DNA from: Callaeas wilsoni
Taxonomy: Eukaryota; Chordata; Aves; Passeriformes; Callaeidae
Assembly (NCBI GenBank): GCA_013398955.1
Contig: VWPU01009721.1
Location: forward strand, 78,501-142,500
Reading direction: 5' to 3'
DNA length: 64,000 nt
The translations under genes were made by a program, and so were the position numbers. Numbering within the stretch: the first letter of the stretch is position 1; every line of letters starts with the position of its first letter. Below, one piece after another: positions 38,143 through 52,300 of this stretch. The notes under the pieces are model-generated. The model was given only the letters and a program-made list of their open reading frames with translations. It was not told the origin of the DNA and searched no databases.

Positions 38143-38730
38143 CTTGATCCACGGGTAGTGTCCTGAACTGGACACTTGGACTATATGGACCAGGCCCTTT
38201 GCTTGTGTGGGCACGTACTTTTACATCATAAGTGGTATCTGGTTTTAAGCCAGAAAGTGTCATAGTGGTATCAGCAGGAACAACAGGGAGTTCAACTGGC
38301 TGGTAAGCAACATTGATATCTCTGTACAAGATGGTATATTTGGTGATAATGCCATTTCTTTCTGCCAAGAGTGGCATCTGCCAAGTTAATTGAACTGATG
38401 TAGAAGTAGAGCTTTCCGAGTGGAGATTTTGGGGAAATCCACTGGGTACCTCTTCAGGAACAGAAATCTCTTTAACCATCTCCTCCCCAAAGCCCACTTT
38501 ATTTCTAGCTGAGAGCCTGAAGACATAAGAAGCTCCTTTGTGAATGTCTGTGGCCGTGAAGTGATCTTCTTTCTCTGAGAACTCCATGGTTGTTAATGTA
38601 TCCATGTCTTTGCGACCAAACTTCAGGCGATAACCCTGCAGCGGGCCAAAAGTTTCCACAGGAGGATGCCACTGAATTAGAGCCGTGTTCATCTGTGTGT
38701 GGCTAATCACAAGCCGAGGTTTGCCTGGAA
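38143..38730 (-). CDS. PTPRD: PTPRD exon 7: FN3 domains 6 and 7
   Basis: This 588-nt exon encodes two FN3 domains. FN3-6 runs from [20 protein letters not shown] through [19 protein letters not shown] and [22 protein letters not shown]3-7 runs from [12 protein letters not shown] through [20 protein letters not shown] and [20 protein letters not shown] to FRTLPVDQ. Both ends are phase 1, with acceptor gctacag before 38730 and donor gtagg at 38142. The two-domain exon mirrors the FN3-1/FN3-2 exon. Confidence 0.96.
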
Positions 38731-41700
38731 CTGTAGCACAATGTTATTTAAAGAGGACAGATATAAACACAATTGCACGTACAATTCTTGAGGCTAGTTT
38801 TAGCAGGAATAGGAACATATTTTATCTTTCCTCACTCTTAGTTCCACATATTACTGTCCTAATGAAGAAACAGTGTCTGGCTCCTGCACTATTTAGTCAC
38901 ACAGTATAAGGAACTGCCACAGTAGAGATGTTCACTGTTTTTTTGTCTTCTTCCCTTACCATAATTTCTAAATACAGAGCACATTCAGAGGCACAGGATC
39001 TAGGAACACAAATAAAGAAGTAAAACTTCCAACAAACGTCTTATGAATGGTTCTGTCTCACAGATCCTTGTTTGCAAAAAAGAAAAAAAAAAAAACAAAA
39101 AAAGTACTGTCATAAATTTTCATTTATTTAATCCAAGGCACATTTCCTGTAAATGGGAAAATAATTAATGAAGAAATTACAAGTTTCTAGATAAATTTAA
39201 CATAAATTTTATCATTAATAGCTAAAATGTGGTAGCAGTCAGAACAACCTTGCCCCCAATAATCATGACTACACATGATAGAGTCCTGTCATTCTAGTTT
39301 CCATATACAAATCACCTTCACCTCCACTGTTTCAGTGTGGAGAGGTAGGGCAGTTTGGAATTTAATATTTTTACATGGCTTATCACATATGATTTATTTT
39401 ACAGCATGGTTTTCGTATACATGAACTGGATTTCTTTTGAAGAAGGCTAAACTGGTAGCTCTTCTTAACATACACACTACATACAGTAACAATCTTAATT
39501 GGGACCCGTTGGTCCAAACTGGTGATTTGTCTTTCAGAGAAGTTCAGACTGCAAGTGTGCTATGGACATTGATGAGGATTGAATCAGTCCAGAGAGGACT
39601 GAATGAGTCCAAATCAAGCCAAAAATACTATTATACAATTTGTACAGTGCATATTTTTGGAGTCTCAATATGAATTCTCATTTACTGTTTTTATTTAATT
39701 GATCAATTAATTTTAATTTATTCATGTCCATGTGTATACATTTAATTTATATTTTCATTAATATTTCTATTTCAAAAAAGTCTGTTTCTATTACAGCAAT
39801 TTATTTGATAATGAAACATATCCATAACTATTTAGAAATTCGGTGTTCATTCCATACTTATGCCTGACAGGTCAAGAGATGAGAATAGTTTTGGGAGTAG
39901 TACTGCAATGACAACATAGTCTTCAACAAAGGAGAATTAGTTTCATCTGCATTTGAAGCCTTCCCATGTGGATGTAACTGCTGCACTGTGAGCTCTGGTT
40001 CCTGTATTTAAACACTTCAATAGATTTTATTACTTATCTTCAGTTCTCAGGCACCCAGCAAATCAGATTGTTATTGTCAGAAGGTCTAACTACCATTCCA
40101 TAAAGAATTAGGAATAAGGAGAGAAGAATGGCATGCCTTGGAGAAAATTCTGCATTTAGCAAGCTCTTTCCTCATTACATCTGTCATAAGTCATGACATT
40201 GCTTCTAATTTCTTACGAATTATAGATAGGTTTTATATAAACTTTCCAAATATCTTTAATTTTAAATGTTAGGTTCACCTGGTAGCATTATTGTGGGATC
40301 TCTTTAGTGTTTTCCCACACTTTCCGCTGTGTAAAGAATATCTCTCTAGTTAGTTCTGACTTTCCGTCATTGATAACTACATGTCTCTACGCAACAAAGA
40401 GAAGGCTGTGAAGGCCACTTGCAGGCCATGTTTTTCTCTGCATTCTTACTATTACTGGCACCAGTGTAGCAGAGGAAAGAACAGTTTACCTAAAAATAAT
40501 AGTAACTCCTTCAGCTTCCTAGAGGAGAGATTACTGGAAGAGATAACCAAATTATTTTTCGTGATAAATTGCCTTTTTTTGGTTCTTGTGGCAGACTTCA
40601 TAATTAGAACTACATTTTAACCCTTGTGGAAACCAAAGAGAAAGGAAGAAACTAATACTTGCTCTTGATCAGAACCAGGGAACTAATAAAGCTTACTTAT
40701 CCAATAAAATACCCTGTGACTAAAGTAGTAAATTACAATGGTCCCATTTTTTTCATACCATAAAGCCTATCTGATGCTGCAAAGCAGATAAATTTCTTTT
40801 TATTTTCATACAGCTTTGAGTTAACATTTACTTTTAGTATGATTTACTTGTGAATATTACAGTCTTTTAGGACAAATGACAGGATTGTGTGCAGTCATAC
40901 AGCTGTGTCACCAAACAGCTCTGTCTGGAAATTTCTGATAATAACCTGAATTTTCCATGAGCCTAAAAGAAGTGAAATTGTCCATAAAATAAAATATATT
41001 CTCTGATCTAGTGAAATCCTCTTCCATTACTACATAGCAAGACATCTCTCACATAGCCCTTTGCAAAAGAGATTACTGCTGCAATGGCTTGCCACTACTA
41101 GTAGAAGCTAACGGAAGCAGTCTTTGCCAAATTACCTGAAGTAACTTGTTCCTGTTAGCTGCTATAAAGTACACTACCACCTTAATATAAACTTTCTTCT
41201 TTTAGCTGAAATCTGTATTTCAGGAGTGCTGTCCAGTATGAGAGCAAATGACAAGTAATGCACAAGCTATTGTCCTATGAGATTCTTTAACTACTGTGAC
41301 ACAGAAATTGAAGGTCTGATTAAAATCTTCATAAAAATTGTATATCACTGAGTAGTAAGTCTTCATTTTTACCAAGGTCTTGTAAATCATACATTTTGTA
41401 ACTTCTGCCTCAAGTAATTTAATAAGTACTTTGATTTAGAAATGTTCAGGAACAGTTTTTATTCCATCTGATTTCAATAGTGAGGAAAGGAAACTGAACA
41501 GAAGACAAAAACACACTCTTGAATGAAAATATCAATAGCATTCAGTGACTTTACCAATAACTGAGTTACCATACTGTAGGCTTGGTAAACTTATGTTTGG
41601 TGACTCTTTCCTGCCTAAAAAAGTAAATTATGCTTTTGTATCACTAACTGGACAGCTGAATAATTACTTATTGTCTGAGTACCTTACAGATAGCTTCTCT

Positions 41701-43632
41701 GTTAAATGTTCAGACATCTATTCTCCTTTCATATCTCTTATGGATATAATCTCAGTCAATCTCATTCAAACTTTAAAAATTAGACCAGAAAGTCAGATCT
41801 TTCATTTTTTTTATTGTAGTATTTGAATAGCACCTTTCTAGGAAAAAAAATAAAATGGAAACTCAAAGGGAATAGGAGATTTCATTACAGACCTACAACC
41901 CTTTGGTGTTAATGCATTGTTCCTTCCCATATGTGATGTAGTCTTACAGAAAATGAGCAGAAAGCTCTTGGTACTGACGATATTCAATGTCTCCTTTTTT
42001 CAAAAATCTGCATACAAATTTTTCTTACAAAAAAAGCCCAAACACAGCAAGCTGTAACACCAAGTCAAGAGATTTCATACAATCTGGAATGTATGAAGGA
42101 GCAAAATGGTAACCAGCTGTTAAGCCCAGGAACAAACATTACTTGTTCACAGGGTTAGGCAAATGACAACAACAGTGTAATATGCATTACATTTACAGAC
42201 ATGCCTCTGATTCTCTATTGCTCTTCAGTCAAGTTTATATGGGATACAGGATTTGTTCTTTTTTAAATAGAAGCACCAGAGATCTTGGTAGACTGGCACA
42301 TGAAGAGTCAATAAGGACCAAATGCAGTGAAACTTCTAAGTTTTGGAAGCAAATTTGCATAACCTATGTTTATGTCGAGGAACTAATAAAATTATAATTT
42401 ATATAACTGTGTTTATTTAAATTGGGAGTTGAACTTTAAAAAGGAGTAATGGATCCAGTGGCTTTTTTTCTTAAGTTCCAATACATCCCAGAAATATATC
42501 ACTTTTTTTCCCAGAATATGAGAATTCAGGAAAGATAAGAAGTTAGAGAGTAAGTTTCAGCAATAGCCAAGAGTCATGACGAGAATGGATTCTAAGATCT
42601 GAAATGAAATGTTGTGCATCTAGCCACCAAGACTGAGATTTTTCCAAGGAATCTAACAAGAAAAGGATATAGATGGTTTTGATATTATTATAAGATGTGT
42701 TCTGCATTCAGTGATTGTTTTAAAAAATGACTCAATCACTATAAATACAAATATATATGTCTTTTGGATTTCATCTATTACCGTAAACAATACATTGTTA
42801 TTAAGAGAGCTTGTGCTACATGTGATTGTAATGGAATATCCTTAATGGCTGCACTACAAACCCCTGAAAATGAACACAATACCTACAGATTGTGAATATC
42901 TGTAGGAAAGCATCACACTAAAGCTGTGGTGGCATCAATTGGTTAAGCTATGCCACAGTGACACATTTAAAAAAAGAAAAAAAAAAATTGTTCCTCATCT
43001 AAAAGCAGTTTGGTTCATCCCATCTGTGCTAACTGCTCTACTGGTTATGCAATCAAGATATCCAACATTTAGTACCACCTGTGATCAAATGCAGACTGAA
43101 CACAGTGGCAGGGTGTATTTTGCCCCAATTTGTTCCTTAAATGACCCCTGAATCAATATGGGCTTCAGTGTTTTACAGGCTGTAGTTTCATTCTGTTTTC
43201 CAATTCTCTGTTTTAAGAATTAAATTCTTCTGAGATAAGTTGTGAATGCCCTACAGATGGGTTCTTTCAATGTTTTTACTGACAGGCAGTGATGTTGCTA
43301 CTTTCATGAAGATCATGAAAACGCTTTACGAGTTTTTTCAAATATCCTTCTCAGCTCTGAATTTCTATTTTTTCCTCTCATAGAAGACACCGATGATAGT
43401 GGAAGAGCTACTAAAAACTATGAAGTGACCTCATCTGGAACTGAGAAAGGGACAAAGGGAGTCACTGGCTCTATTTTTATCTAAATAAATGAAGGTCCAA
43501 ATATTGAAACAGAAAATCCTATGTCATAGAAACACTTTTCACACAACAGGAAACTTCCAAATAGTAGGAACTAAGCAGTAGTAGAATAAGTCAAAGGATT
43601 CATTTAGAGCTTAATTTGTGTATAAGTATTAC
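38731..43632 (-). other. PTPRD: PTPRD intron 6 (4.9 kb)
   Basis: This is AT-rich intron between FN3-5 and FN3-6. I scanned both strands and found no exon, RNA gene or recognisable transposon. It has only short A/T runs, such as 39078-39102. Confidence 0.7.
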
Positions 43633-43750
43633 CTGCACCAGTAGTAGATACGAGTTTGGGCTTGCTGCGTGCTCCATCACCTTTAGTTGTATAGGCTGTC
43701 ACAGTGAAAGAGTATGTGGTTTCAGGCTGAAGCCCAGAAATAATCATTTC
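43633..43750 (-). CDS. PTPRD: PTPRD exon 6: FN3 domain 5, C-terminal part
   Basis: This 118-nt exon encodes [20 protein letters not shown], then [19 protein letters not shown] plus one base. It completes FN3-5 with the tyrosine-corner motif [11 protein letters not shown]. It starts in phase 0 after catcttag and ends in phase 1 at gtaata (donor 43632). Exons 5 and 6 together are 312 nt without the microexon and 339 nt with it, both in frame. Confidence 0.95.
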
Positions 43751-45925
43751 CTAAGATGAAATAAAATAGAATAAAATTATTATATTATTATATTATATTA
43801 TAAATAAAATTCTTATATTATTAATTAAGAACAATTAATTTTAAATAGATAGTTTTCCATGAGAATGCAGAATCCTTTAGAAACCCTGTTCATATTACAC
43901 TTTTGAGCTATTGGCAGTGATAGCAAGCATTTGAGTGCACTAACAGACTGTACTATGCAAAATACTTGATAATGCAAAACATTTCACTCACTTAAGCAAT
44001 AAAAGACAGCACACATCTAAATAGTATGCCTCAGGTAGTTTAAAGCAAAAGGCCAAAGGCTTAGTGGTGTGAAGAGTGAAAGAAGTCTTCTGAAATACCT
44101 TGCCTGAGGAATACTACTGACACTGAACCACATGCACATGTATATATGAGAAACTCAGTTTTACTTAGTCATTAACAAGATATCACTGACATAGTTCTAA
44201 AATACCTAGTAAGAAAAATGCTGCATTTACATGCACACTTTGTAAGTAATGATGGTTTAGCTGAACAAAAAAGCCTTGTTACTTCTGTAACACTTTCACT
44301 GCGACCTGTGTCACTGGGTGGACTGCGCTTCTAAATATCTGAAAGGACTTCAGAAGTAACTAACCCTTCAGGTCTAAAAGAACTATGTAAAACGCCACTA
44401 AAACTCTGGTCAGAGGACAGATCTGACGGCCCTCAAATAACAGCAGCTACAAAACAACTAGCTTTTCAGCTAGAGCAAAGTAACAGCAACAAAATCAAAC
44501 TGTAAATATCAAAGCAAGGGGATATCTTTTCACATGTGTGTGCACATACGTTTATGCACACAGAAGATGGTGAACATGTACCAGAAATATACTAAACTTA
44601 TGTCCTGATACAAGGACAGCAAGAGGGGTAAATTTTGACACTTATAATATATATAAATTTTATATGCAAATATAATGGGATAGTATTTGATGGTAACTGA
44701 TGGGCCCAGAGTCCCCAACTCCCAGCCTGTAACCACTGGACTACTCCTTTGCATTTTCACATGCCTGAATGAACTTACACTAAATTTCAATGCTGGCAGA
44801 GGGATGGTGTATTTATACACCTAGAATAAATAGCAAATGTGCAATCACACATCCCTTAGATACAACAGCCATGAAAAGTTAATATAAAAATCATGAGCCA
44901 GACTATTCACAGTATATGGATTTTTCAAGATAGTAGATACGAGCTTAGCAAAGATGTAATTAGAATTCAGCATTGTATTTACAGTTAGTTATTAGCAATA
45001 TAGAAATAATAAGGTAATGATCAGAATGAGTGGACAAAATAGCTCAAGTGAAAAAAAAACCCCGAACAACAAAATGAAACAACGGATAACAATCTACTAC
45101 CAAATGATCCCCTTCTTACACTCTATCTCAGAATTGAATTGAACTGAACGGCCAAAATCAGTAAGAAAGACTTCACATCTTTTGTAAGAAAACTGCACCT
45201 GATATTACCAGAAATAAACGGTAAAAGGCAAAAAAACCCCTCACAAAACCACAAAACAGAAAGACTTATGAAGATATTAGCCTCATCTAAAACAACCAGT
45301 ACTTCATGGTGTAAGAGCTATGACACAATGCAGTGTTTTAAAGTGTGGTTTGGATACAGCAAACATTATTACTTAGGGATAAACACTGCAGGGCATCTGG
45401 CTTTCCTGATAGCATGTATTTATTTTATCCAAAAGAAAGCACAACTGACTTCTACTTTCAGTTACATAAAAAAAAAATTAATCTTAAAATGAATATAGAA
45501 AAATACAACTATTGGTATGTAACTCTGAACCACTTCTGTTTTATTTTTCTATCACCTTGTAAAGAAGAAACTGGGAGGCAAAGTTAGTGACAGCCATCAA
45601 AATGATGAAAACACAAATCAGTGCTGTACGTTTCGGCATCATGCTAAACCCCAGAACAGGCAAGCAACAGTAACCCTACTGTCCCTGGGAAAATAAAAGA
45701 AACCAACCAAAACAACAAAGGAAAAAGTTGTCATAAGAGAAAATCTTTGATGTTAGGAGCATGCGTTTGTGTAAGTGACAAAAAAACACCCTGCAAAACA
45801 AAAACAAACCCAAAGAAAGCACCAAAAAACTCCAAACCATACAATGCTACAAGCAAACAAGCAAGAAAAAAAAACCCAACCCAAACACACAATGTTTTTT
45901 TTCTGCCCAGTCAAAAAGTACTTAC
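43751..45925 (-). other. PTPRD: PTPRD intron 5b (2.2 kb)
   Basis: This intron lies between the microexon and exon 6. It contains an A-rich stretch at about 45770-45900 and an AT-only low-complexity run at about 43775-43830, beside the exon 6 acceptor. No gene is visible. Confidence 0.75.
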
Positions 45926-45952
45926 ATGTTCAGTAGTATCATCATATTCCCA
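45926..45952 (-). CDS. PTPRD: PTPRD 27-nt microexon in FN3 domain 5 (meC / LASE-c type), WEYDDTTEH
   Basis: The minus strand reads ...ctgtaaattag, then 27 nt encoding WEYDDTTEH, then gtaagtac. The phase is 0 on both sides, exactly fitting between exon 5 (ends in phase 0 after ADAQ) and exon 6 (starts in phase 0 with EMIISG). LAR-family phosphatases have a known alternative 9-residue mini-exon at this place in FN3-5 (LASE-c in LAR), and the PTPRD version I recall is nearly identical. The acceptor has a strong pyrimidine tract and the donor is near consensus. Inclusion or skipping keeps the frame. It is too short for ORF-based detection. Confidence 0.93.
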
Positions 45953-47884
45953 CTAATTTACAGTAAAGGAAGTTGAAAGGAAAAACAAAAGAAATAAGGA
46001 GATTTGTAGCCTGGTTGAGGTAAAGTTTTCTTCTTTATAGTAAAATGAATATGTAATATGTCAGAAAAAGTCATCTACAGTTCAAATTATTCGTGTAGAA
46101 TCACATGAAATTTGGTTAATGAAATCAGCCCAGGCATTTTTAATTCCACTTCTGCTTTTCCTAAAATCCAGCTACTTCTCTTTCATTGACAAATAAAAGT
46201 AGTAATGATTCCTCTTGTTCCATGTAGTACTCTTTCATAATAGTTTTTATTAAAAATTACCAAGGCAGAATTAAAGGTTACCTGGTTTATTTAATCACGT
46301 TACCTCGCTATATGCTTCAGCTTCCTAAACTAATTCAATGCATTAAATCTTGAAATCACACTGGCATTTAACCATCAAGGTCTTCATACCTGTGCAAGCC
46401 TTGATCACATGTATCATAGAAGTACAACAGGCAGGAAGGAGAGGTGGGAAGAGAAAGGAGTGGACTATCCTTCGTGAAACAATGGCAAGTGGGCAGGTCA
46501 AAGCTAAACTTGACAAAAGAAGAAATACAACTTTTGCCTTTATGATATTTGGACTTTAATATCTCATCTAATCTCCAGTTACTGACCATTGAGTGTTTAA
46601 AATAACTTTAATCCACTACCACAGAGAGGCTGAAAGTAAAAAGTTGTGAAAGGAAGAGGAGAACCAAAGCACACTAGAATGTCCTTTTTCATCTCTTCCT
46701 TTCACCTTTCCCTTCCCACTTCCTGATCTACTTTAATCTTTGTCTCCACTGAATTTAAACTGTAAGAACACCACGTTTTCCAAAAGATAGGAAAGTAAGT
46801 ACTGGCAGGTAAAACTGCAGCAAAGTCCTTCAGAAACAGAGACAGTATTTTGCAAATAGGGTCATGAGCAAAATGCAGGTGTAGGAGACCTATTCTCCAT
46901 AGAGGTCTCTGCAAATCTGAAATTTAGAACTAAGACTGGAAAGGAAAAAAAAAAAAGGCAAATCCCCATTTGTTTACTCTCATAAAATGCTTATGAAACA
47001 GATTTTACTCTTTCATTTAGGTTGCTAATTTCTTTTCATTTCCAGTCAATCCAGTCATAAACTGTGAGCTAGCAGTGAGACATGCATAATGGATAATAGT
47101 TTCCCATAGGATGACTACTTCAGAGTCAGGAGATTTGGAAATCTTAAGTTTTACAGAGTACTGGTATATCTCAATCAGTAAAATCCTAGTTTAAGAAGCT
47201 TTTTAAACTGGATGTTTTCATAATCTCATAATTTTCCAAAAACTTCCATCATCCTTATTTTCCAAAATAGTTGGGAAATTTTGCAATATAAAAAATCACA
47301 TACCTATTCAAACTAACTTCCTCATTTTATTGAAGTTCTTGATATGAATAATTAAAAGTGTAATACCTCAGTGGCTTCTAAAGTTACATTAAGAACATTA
47401 ATTTCTTGTGGAATGTATAGTGAAGTGCGTACAAGCTAATCACAGAAACACTGTAATAACAGGTTAAGACAGGCTTCTAATGATTCTAGGCTCTCCACTA
47501 AAACAATGAAATAGGAGATAGGTGGATCAGGCTGTGCACAGTTTACTACACTGACTGTGACTTGGATCAGATCACCCTGATGCTTTAGAACTTCAGAGTA
47601 TAGGTACAGGGTGAAGTTTCCAGGTTTAACAGAATCAGAATAATGACATAGCCTAGCATTTTGTTGCAGATAATAGAGAAGAAAGTGTCTAGTTTTGGCC
47701 CAAGAACCTGTAAATGCAAGTGTTCTGAAAAAAGTTTTTAAAAAAGAGACAAAAAATGCTGGCTGGTAGACTGATAAATAGAAAGAAAAAAAACCCCTAA
47801 ACAACAAAAGGCAGTTCTGGATTGCTCTCTGGTAACTGAAATGTTTTCACTGTGACCTAGAAAAGAATGGAGTGTCCCAATTAC
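45953..47884 (-). other. PTPRD: PTPRD intron 5a (1.9 kb), upstream of the 27-nt microexon
   Basis: The transcript strand ends with a long pyrimidine tract (cttttgtttttcctttcaac, then ttcctttactgtaaattag) just before the microexon. No other feature was recognised. Confidence 0.75.
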
Positions 47885-48078
47885 CTGTGCATCCGCCAGC
47901 ATGATGTCCTTCAGCATGGGCTGACCCTTTGGCTCTCCGTTTTCCATCCTCACGTAGTGGACTTGGTATCCTCGAATCTGACCGTGCTGCTTATTGGGCA
48001 CAGGCGAGCGCCATGACACTTTAACAGCAGTAGAGTTGACAGCCTCTACCTCGACTTTGCGAGGAGGACCACTAGGAA
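47885..48078 (-). CDS. PTPRD: PTPRD exon 5: FN3 domain 5, first part
   Basis: This 194-nt exon encodes [19 protein letters not shown], then [35 protein letters not shown] and ends MLADAQ. It carries strands A to E of FN3-5 with the core tryptophan in KVSW. It begins in phase 1 after gttccag and ends in phase 0 at gtaatt (donor 47884). The next coding piece is either the 27-nt microexon at 45926-45952 or exon 6 directly. Confidence 0.95.
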
Positions 48079-49087
48079 CTGGAACAAATTCATTGGACAG
48101 AAGAGAATTACAGGCACCTGTCCCACCCATGTCTTTAGCTTTTTTTAAGAAAGGGCAGACTCACTATGTTGTCTTTGAAGAATACAAATCATTCAGCAAA
48201 TGAAAATGCTCAACCAATCTGCTCTACGTTTCAGTGAAAAGATCAAAAAACATGACTGATGCAAAAAATGGAAGAAAAAAGAGTATTAGAGAAATAGAAA
48301 AACATGTAAAAATGTACAAAAGCCAAGGAAGATGCTTTGAGATTCAAAGCATTATAGTACAAAGAGATATTTTAATTGTTGAAATAATAATACTATAATA
48401 ATAACAAAACCACAAAAGATTCAAAAAAAGTTTCCCCTTTTTTTTTTTGTTTGACAAGTTCTATGTTTTATTTTGGCTTGTTTTTTTCCTCAGGATAAAA
48501 AGGAGGCTGATTACAAGGCTGTCTTCTGTCACTTTCAAGAGTGGAAGAAAAGAAAATGTGTAGAGCATCAGTTTTCCAAGATCAAAAATCAAAACTGAAA
48601 AAAAAAGCCAACAAAAAAACCACAACCTAAAAAAACCCCTCAAATCAAAAAGCACAATATGGAAGAAGAAAGTAGTTAAAAACAACAAAAAAAGAGAACA
48701 AAAAAACCCAAGACCTGAAAAAAAGTTTATAGACATAACTGTTTAAAAATGACAATGACTGTAAAATCAAAGAAAAGGAAGAAAGTTTATTCCCCTAAGT
48801 GTTATTTTTACATTAAAGGAGGAGCAAGAAGGATATGTATGGGTTCAAAGGAGCAGTAGAATCATGTCACTTGCAAAAAAAAAAAATCTGATAAAAAAAT
48901 ACAAAAATACCAAATAGAAAAATGGTGTAGAAAGAACAGTCTTTGATTAAAAAGCTCAATGGGCGATAATATCTGGTTATATTTGGGAAAAAAAAAGAGG
49001 AGCAGAAAAAATTACTGTTAGCCTACACAAAAGACAGCAGATGACAGAGTCATAGAGGTGCAAACTGATGTAGTGGAGGCAACATAC
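48079..49087 (-). other. PTPRD: PTPRD intron 4 (1.0 kb)
   Basis: This short intron is A-rich on the plus strand (about 48590-48720) and has several homopolymer runs. No exon, RNA gene or recognisable transposon is visible. Confidence 0.75.
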
Positions 49088-49393
49088 CATCTTCATCTGT
49101 CCGAATCAATACTGCTAGGCTCTCTGGGCCAGGTCCAACATCAGTGTGAGCAGTCACAGAGATCCGGTACTCAGTCCATTTTTCCAGCTGTTCCAAAAGG
49201 TACTGGGTACTGTCCGAGGAAATTCCCAAAATTTCATGGGGCTTGACATCTTCTCCATCAATCCCAACGTACTTGATGGAGTATGCAGTGATAATGCCAT
49301 TCTGTTTTTCCACCGGTGGAGGTTTCCAACTTACCAAAATGCTAGTGGAGCTGGGGCTTGTGCAACTAATGTCTTGAGGAGGAGCTGATGGCT
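49088..49393 (-). CDS. PTPRD: PTPRD exon 4: FN3 domain 4
   Basis: A single 306-nt exon holds the whole of FN3-4: [18 protein letters not shown], the tryptophan in [15 protein letters not shown], then [20 protein letters not shown] and [16 protein letters not shown]. Both ends are phase 1. The acceptor is gaaattag before 49393 and the donor is gtatgt at 49087. A symmetric exon of this kind can be skipped without a frameshift, and short PTPRD isoforms lacking FN3-4 to FN3-7 are known. Confidence 0.96.
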
Positions 49394-52300
49394 CTAATTT
49401 CAGTAGTGGGTTAAAGGAGGATTTGAGTGGAAGGATAGAAGTGATTGAAAAAAAATGAACAAAAGAAAAAATAAAAATAAATAAAAGAGAACCAAATGAA
49501 AATAATAAATAAAAAAAGTAGAAACTCAAAAATCATATGCACCTTGGCTTATTAACATGAGGAAACTGAAAATGAACAGACCAACTAAATGGTGAAAAAG
49601 GATGTAGGGGAAATACATGAAAATGAAGCCTCAAAATAATATTACCTACCTGTAATTAAAATTCTTCTTGAAATAAAACAAAAACGTGATACCTCTATGA
49701 CTACTGATCTATCTTTAAAATCGTTGCAATTAGTGCAAGCTATATTTTAAATAACACGACATGTATTTACTTACAAATTTTGACACATCCCCTTCAAATG
49801 GCTTTACTTTCCTTAAGACAGAAAATCTCTTTCAACAGAACTCCTAAAAACTTGCAATAATTGCTAGAAATTGCTCTATAGGTTGCCATTTTTGCAGCCT
49901 TCCCACTCTCATAAACAAATTACTGCTTTTTTTTTTTAATGAGTCTGCCTGACACAAGTCAACCATAAACTACATGTAAATTGAAAGCATTTACTGGAAC
50001 ATTTATTGTAGCTAACATACTATGAGCATGCAGTCCATATAAGATGAAGAAAGTCTTAGTCAAAGATTTACCTACCAGGAAAAAGTGACAGGCTTGTTGA
50101 TTCTGACTGTAACTTGTACTTACCCTAGATCAGCTGTCAGTTTTATTTTTTTAACTCCTCTTGAAGACACCTTTGCTAGCAAAGAATTAATCCTACTAGT
50201 AATGTATATTCTACAGAAAAAAAAAATTCTACCCCAAACAACGTGTGAAGAAAGCAGGTATTCATTTTACAAAGTGAGTTTACAAGCTCAGCACATCAGA
50301 ATGTGAGTTTCTGACGTTGTTTCATCTCCTGTCAGAATCACCAATCTTCCAGAACAGAAACGCTCACCTTTACTCATTTGTACTAAAAGGAGTGTGTTAG
50401 CATATTTACCTTTTCCAAGCTTCAGAGCATTTAAGCATGTATGCCATTCCACTGCTTTCAGTGAGGCAAATCAAGTATGGAAAGTTAGGTATGCATTTAT
50501 GTGCTTAAATGCACTTTGACTTAGCAAAATCTATGCTTACTAACAGATCATTCAGAGGACCAAAAAAATGGAGCCATGATTCAAACGCACTAGCAGAAGA
50601 AGGGGATGCGAACTCCTTCCCTATTTCTGCATCCTGTCTTGTAAGAAAAACATAAATTTTGTGTGCAAGACCTTTATGCCCTTTTATATCCCCCTCTCCA
50701 CCTTTTCTTCCCATTTCTTAAGGGAAAAAAGAAACAAACGGATACTTATACATATAATAGTCACATAAAACAAAATTAAAGCAACAGATAAGGCCTAGGA
50801 TCCTGCTGTGATCTACTGCACTTACACATTTATCTTTTGGTTTCCTACAGCTATTTCTACAGGGATCAATGGCTTTTTACTCAGTATGGTACACTGCTCC
50901 TCCGAAGGGAAGATAGGAGGGAATTTACTAGTATTTCGGTGAACTAGAGGAGGTGGATGGGAGAACAGATGAGAGTTATCACATTTGGGATTATTTTTAT
51001 AGAGTAGTTCAGTAATCAAGTACTCTAAACAAATGGATCCCCTTCTACCATTAACTTGTGCAGGAAGTAAAATACATGTAAAATGTCCCTTAAGGGTCTT
51101 ACAAAAAAGAAATAAATCCCTTCAGCATCTTCCTCTGATACCAAGATGAAAGGCAGTAGCACATTCTGGTGAATATTGCTAATAAAATCAAAAAAGTTTA
51201 TTAATTTTTAATCCATTATACTCTGAAAATGCAAAATAATGCACTTATGTAACTAAGGATAATTTGAAGGCTACTTTAAACAGTTTTATTAACCCATATA
51301 TGTTTTTTCTTAATTGAACAGGTTTTTTTTCCAAAAAAAAAATGTAATCATTGCGACAAATAACTTGACTACTGAAATCAACTGGATTTTGCTACTATCT
51401 GAAGACATAAGGCTGAGAAAAACATAACATATTCTTATATTCAAGAAGAGAAAATGTCAATGTGCTTCTACATGAAACATGCAGCCTTGGCTCCTAGATG
51501 TTTGCTTTGTATGCAGTCTAAGCAATCTTTACCCAGTATAAGACAATGAGCATTCTAAATAGTGAAATGGCTCCCAGAATAAATAAATGCCTATTTCTTA
51601 ATCAAATTATTCACTCTGGATTTCTAAACTGAAAAGTTGCCTTGCCAGTATCTCTAAAACTAACCTTGTGTGATATAAGTGGTTTTTTTATGCTTATTCC
51701 CAGTGCCTTAGAAATGCTTCAGAAACACATTTAGCTTTGCTTAAAGGTGAGCAGCACTGTGTCTCCAGTCACACTAATTGACATTAATATATAACACTAA
51801 CAAGGAGCTATTGCGTAATCGCATGTCATGACTGCAAATTAAAAAGACTCATGTCAACTGAGAAATTGAATTTTCTGTTTTGAATAATCTTACTTTAAGA
51901 ACAGGCAATTTACTTTAAAACAAATACAAATAGAATTGCACTAATTTTTTAAATGACACATTGTAATGCAAACTGTCAGGAAAGCATAACTTATCAGGCA
52001 AGAATAATCCTTCTGGACTTCATCGCTGAATAGCTGATTGTTTTAGTTGTCTTAATTTAAATATTTTAAGATGTATAGATAAGTCCCTGACCAATTTTTA
52101 CATCTCATCTGCTGGCAAAAATGATGAGTTTTATAATACTGTTTCTATAAGCATCCAGGGAGAAAACTGTTTTTCTTCAGGTGGAAAATGACTGAACATC
52201 ATAAAAAGGCCAGATTAAGAAAACTGAACAAAATCAAAATGATAAGATACTATAAAAGAGTTGTTAAGAAATATCTGGTACAGTCTGAAATATTCAACCT

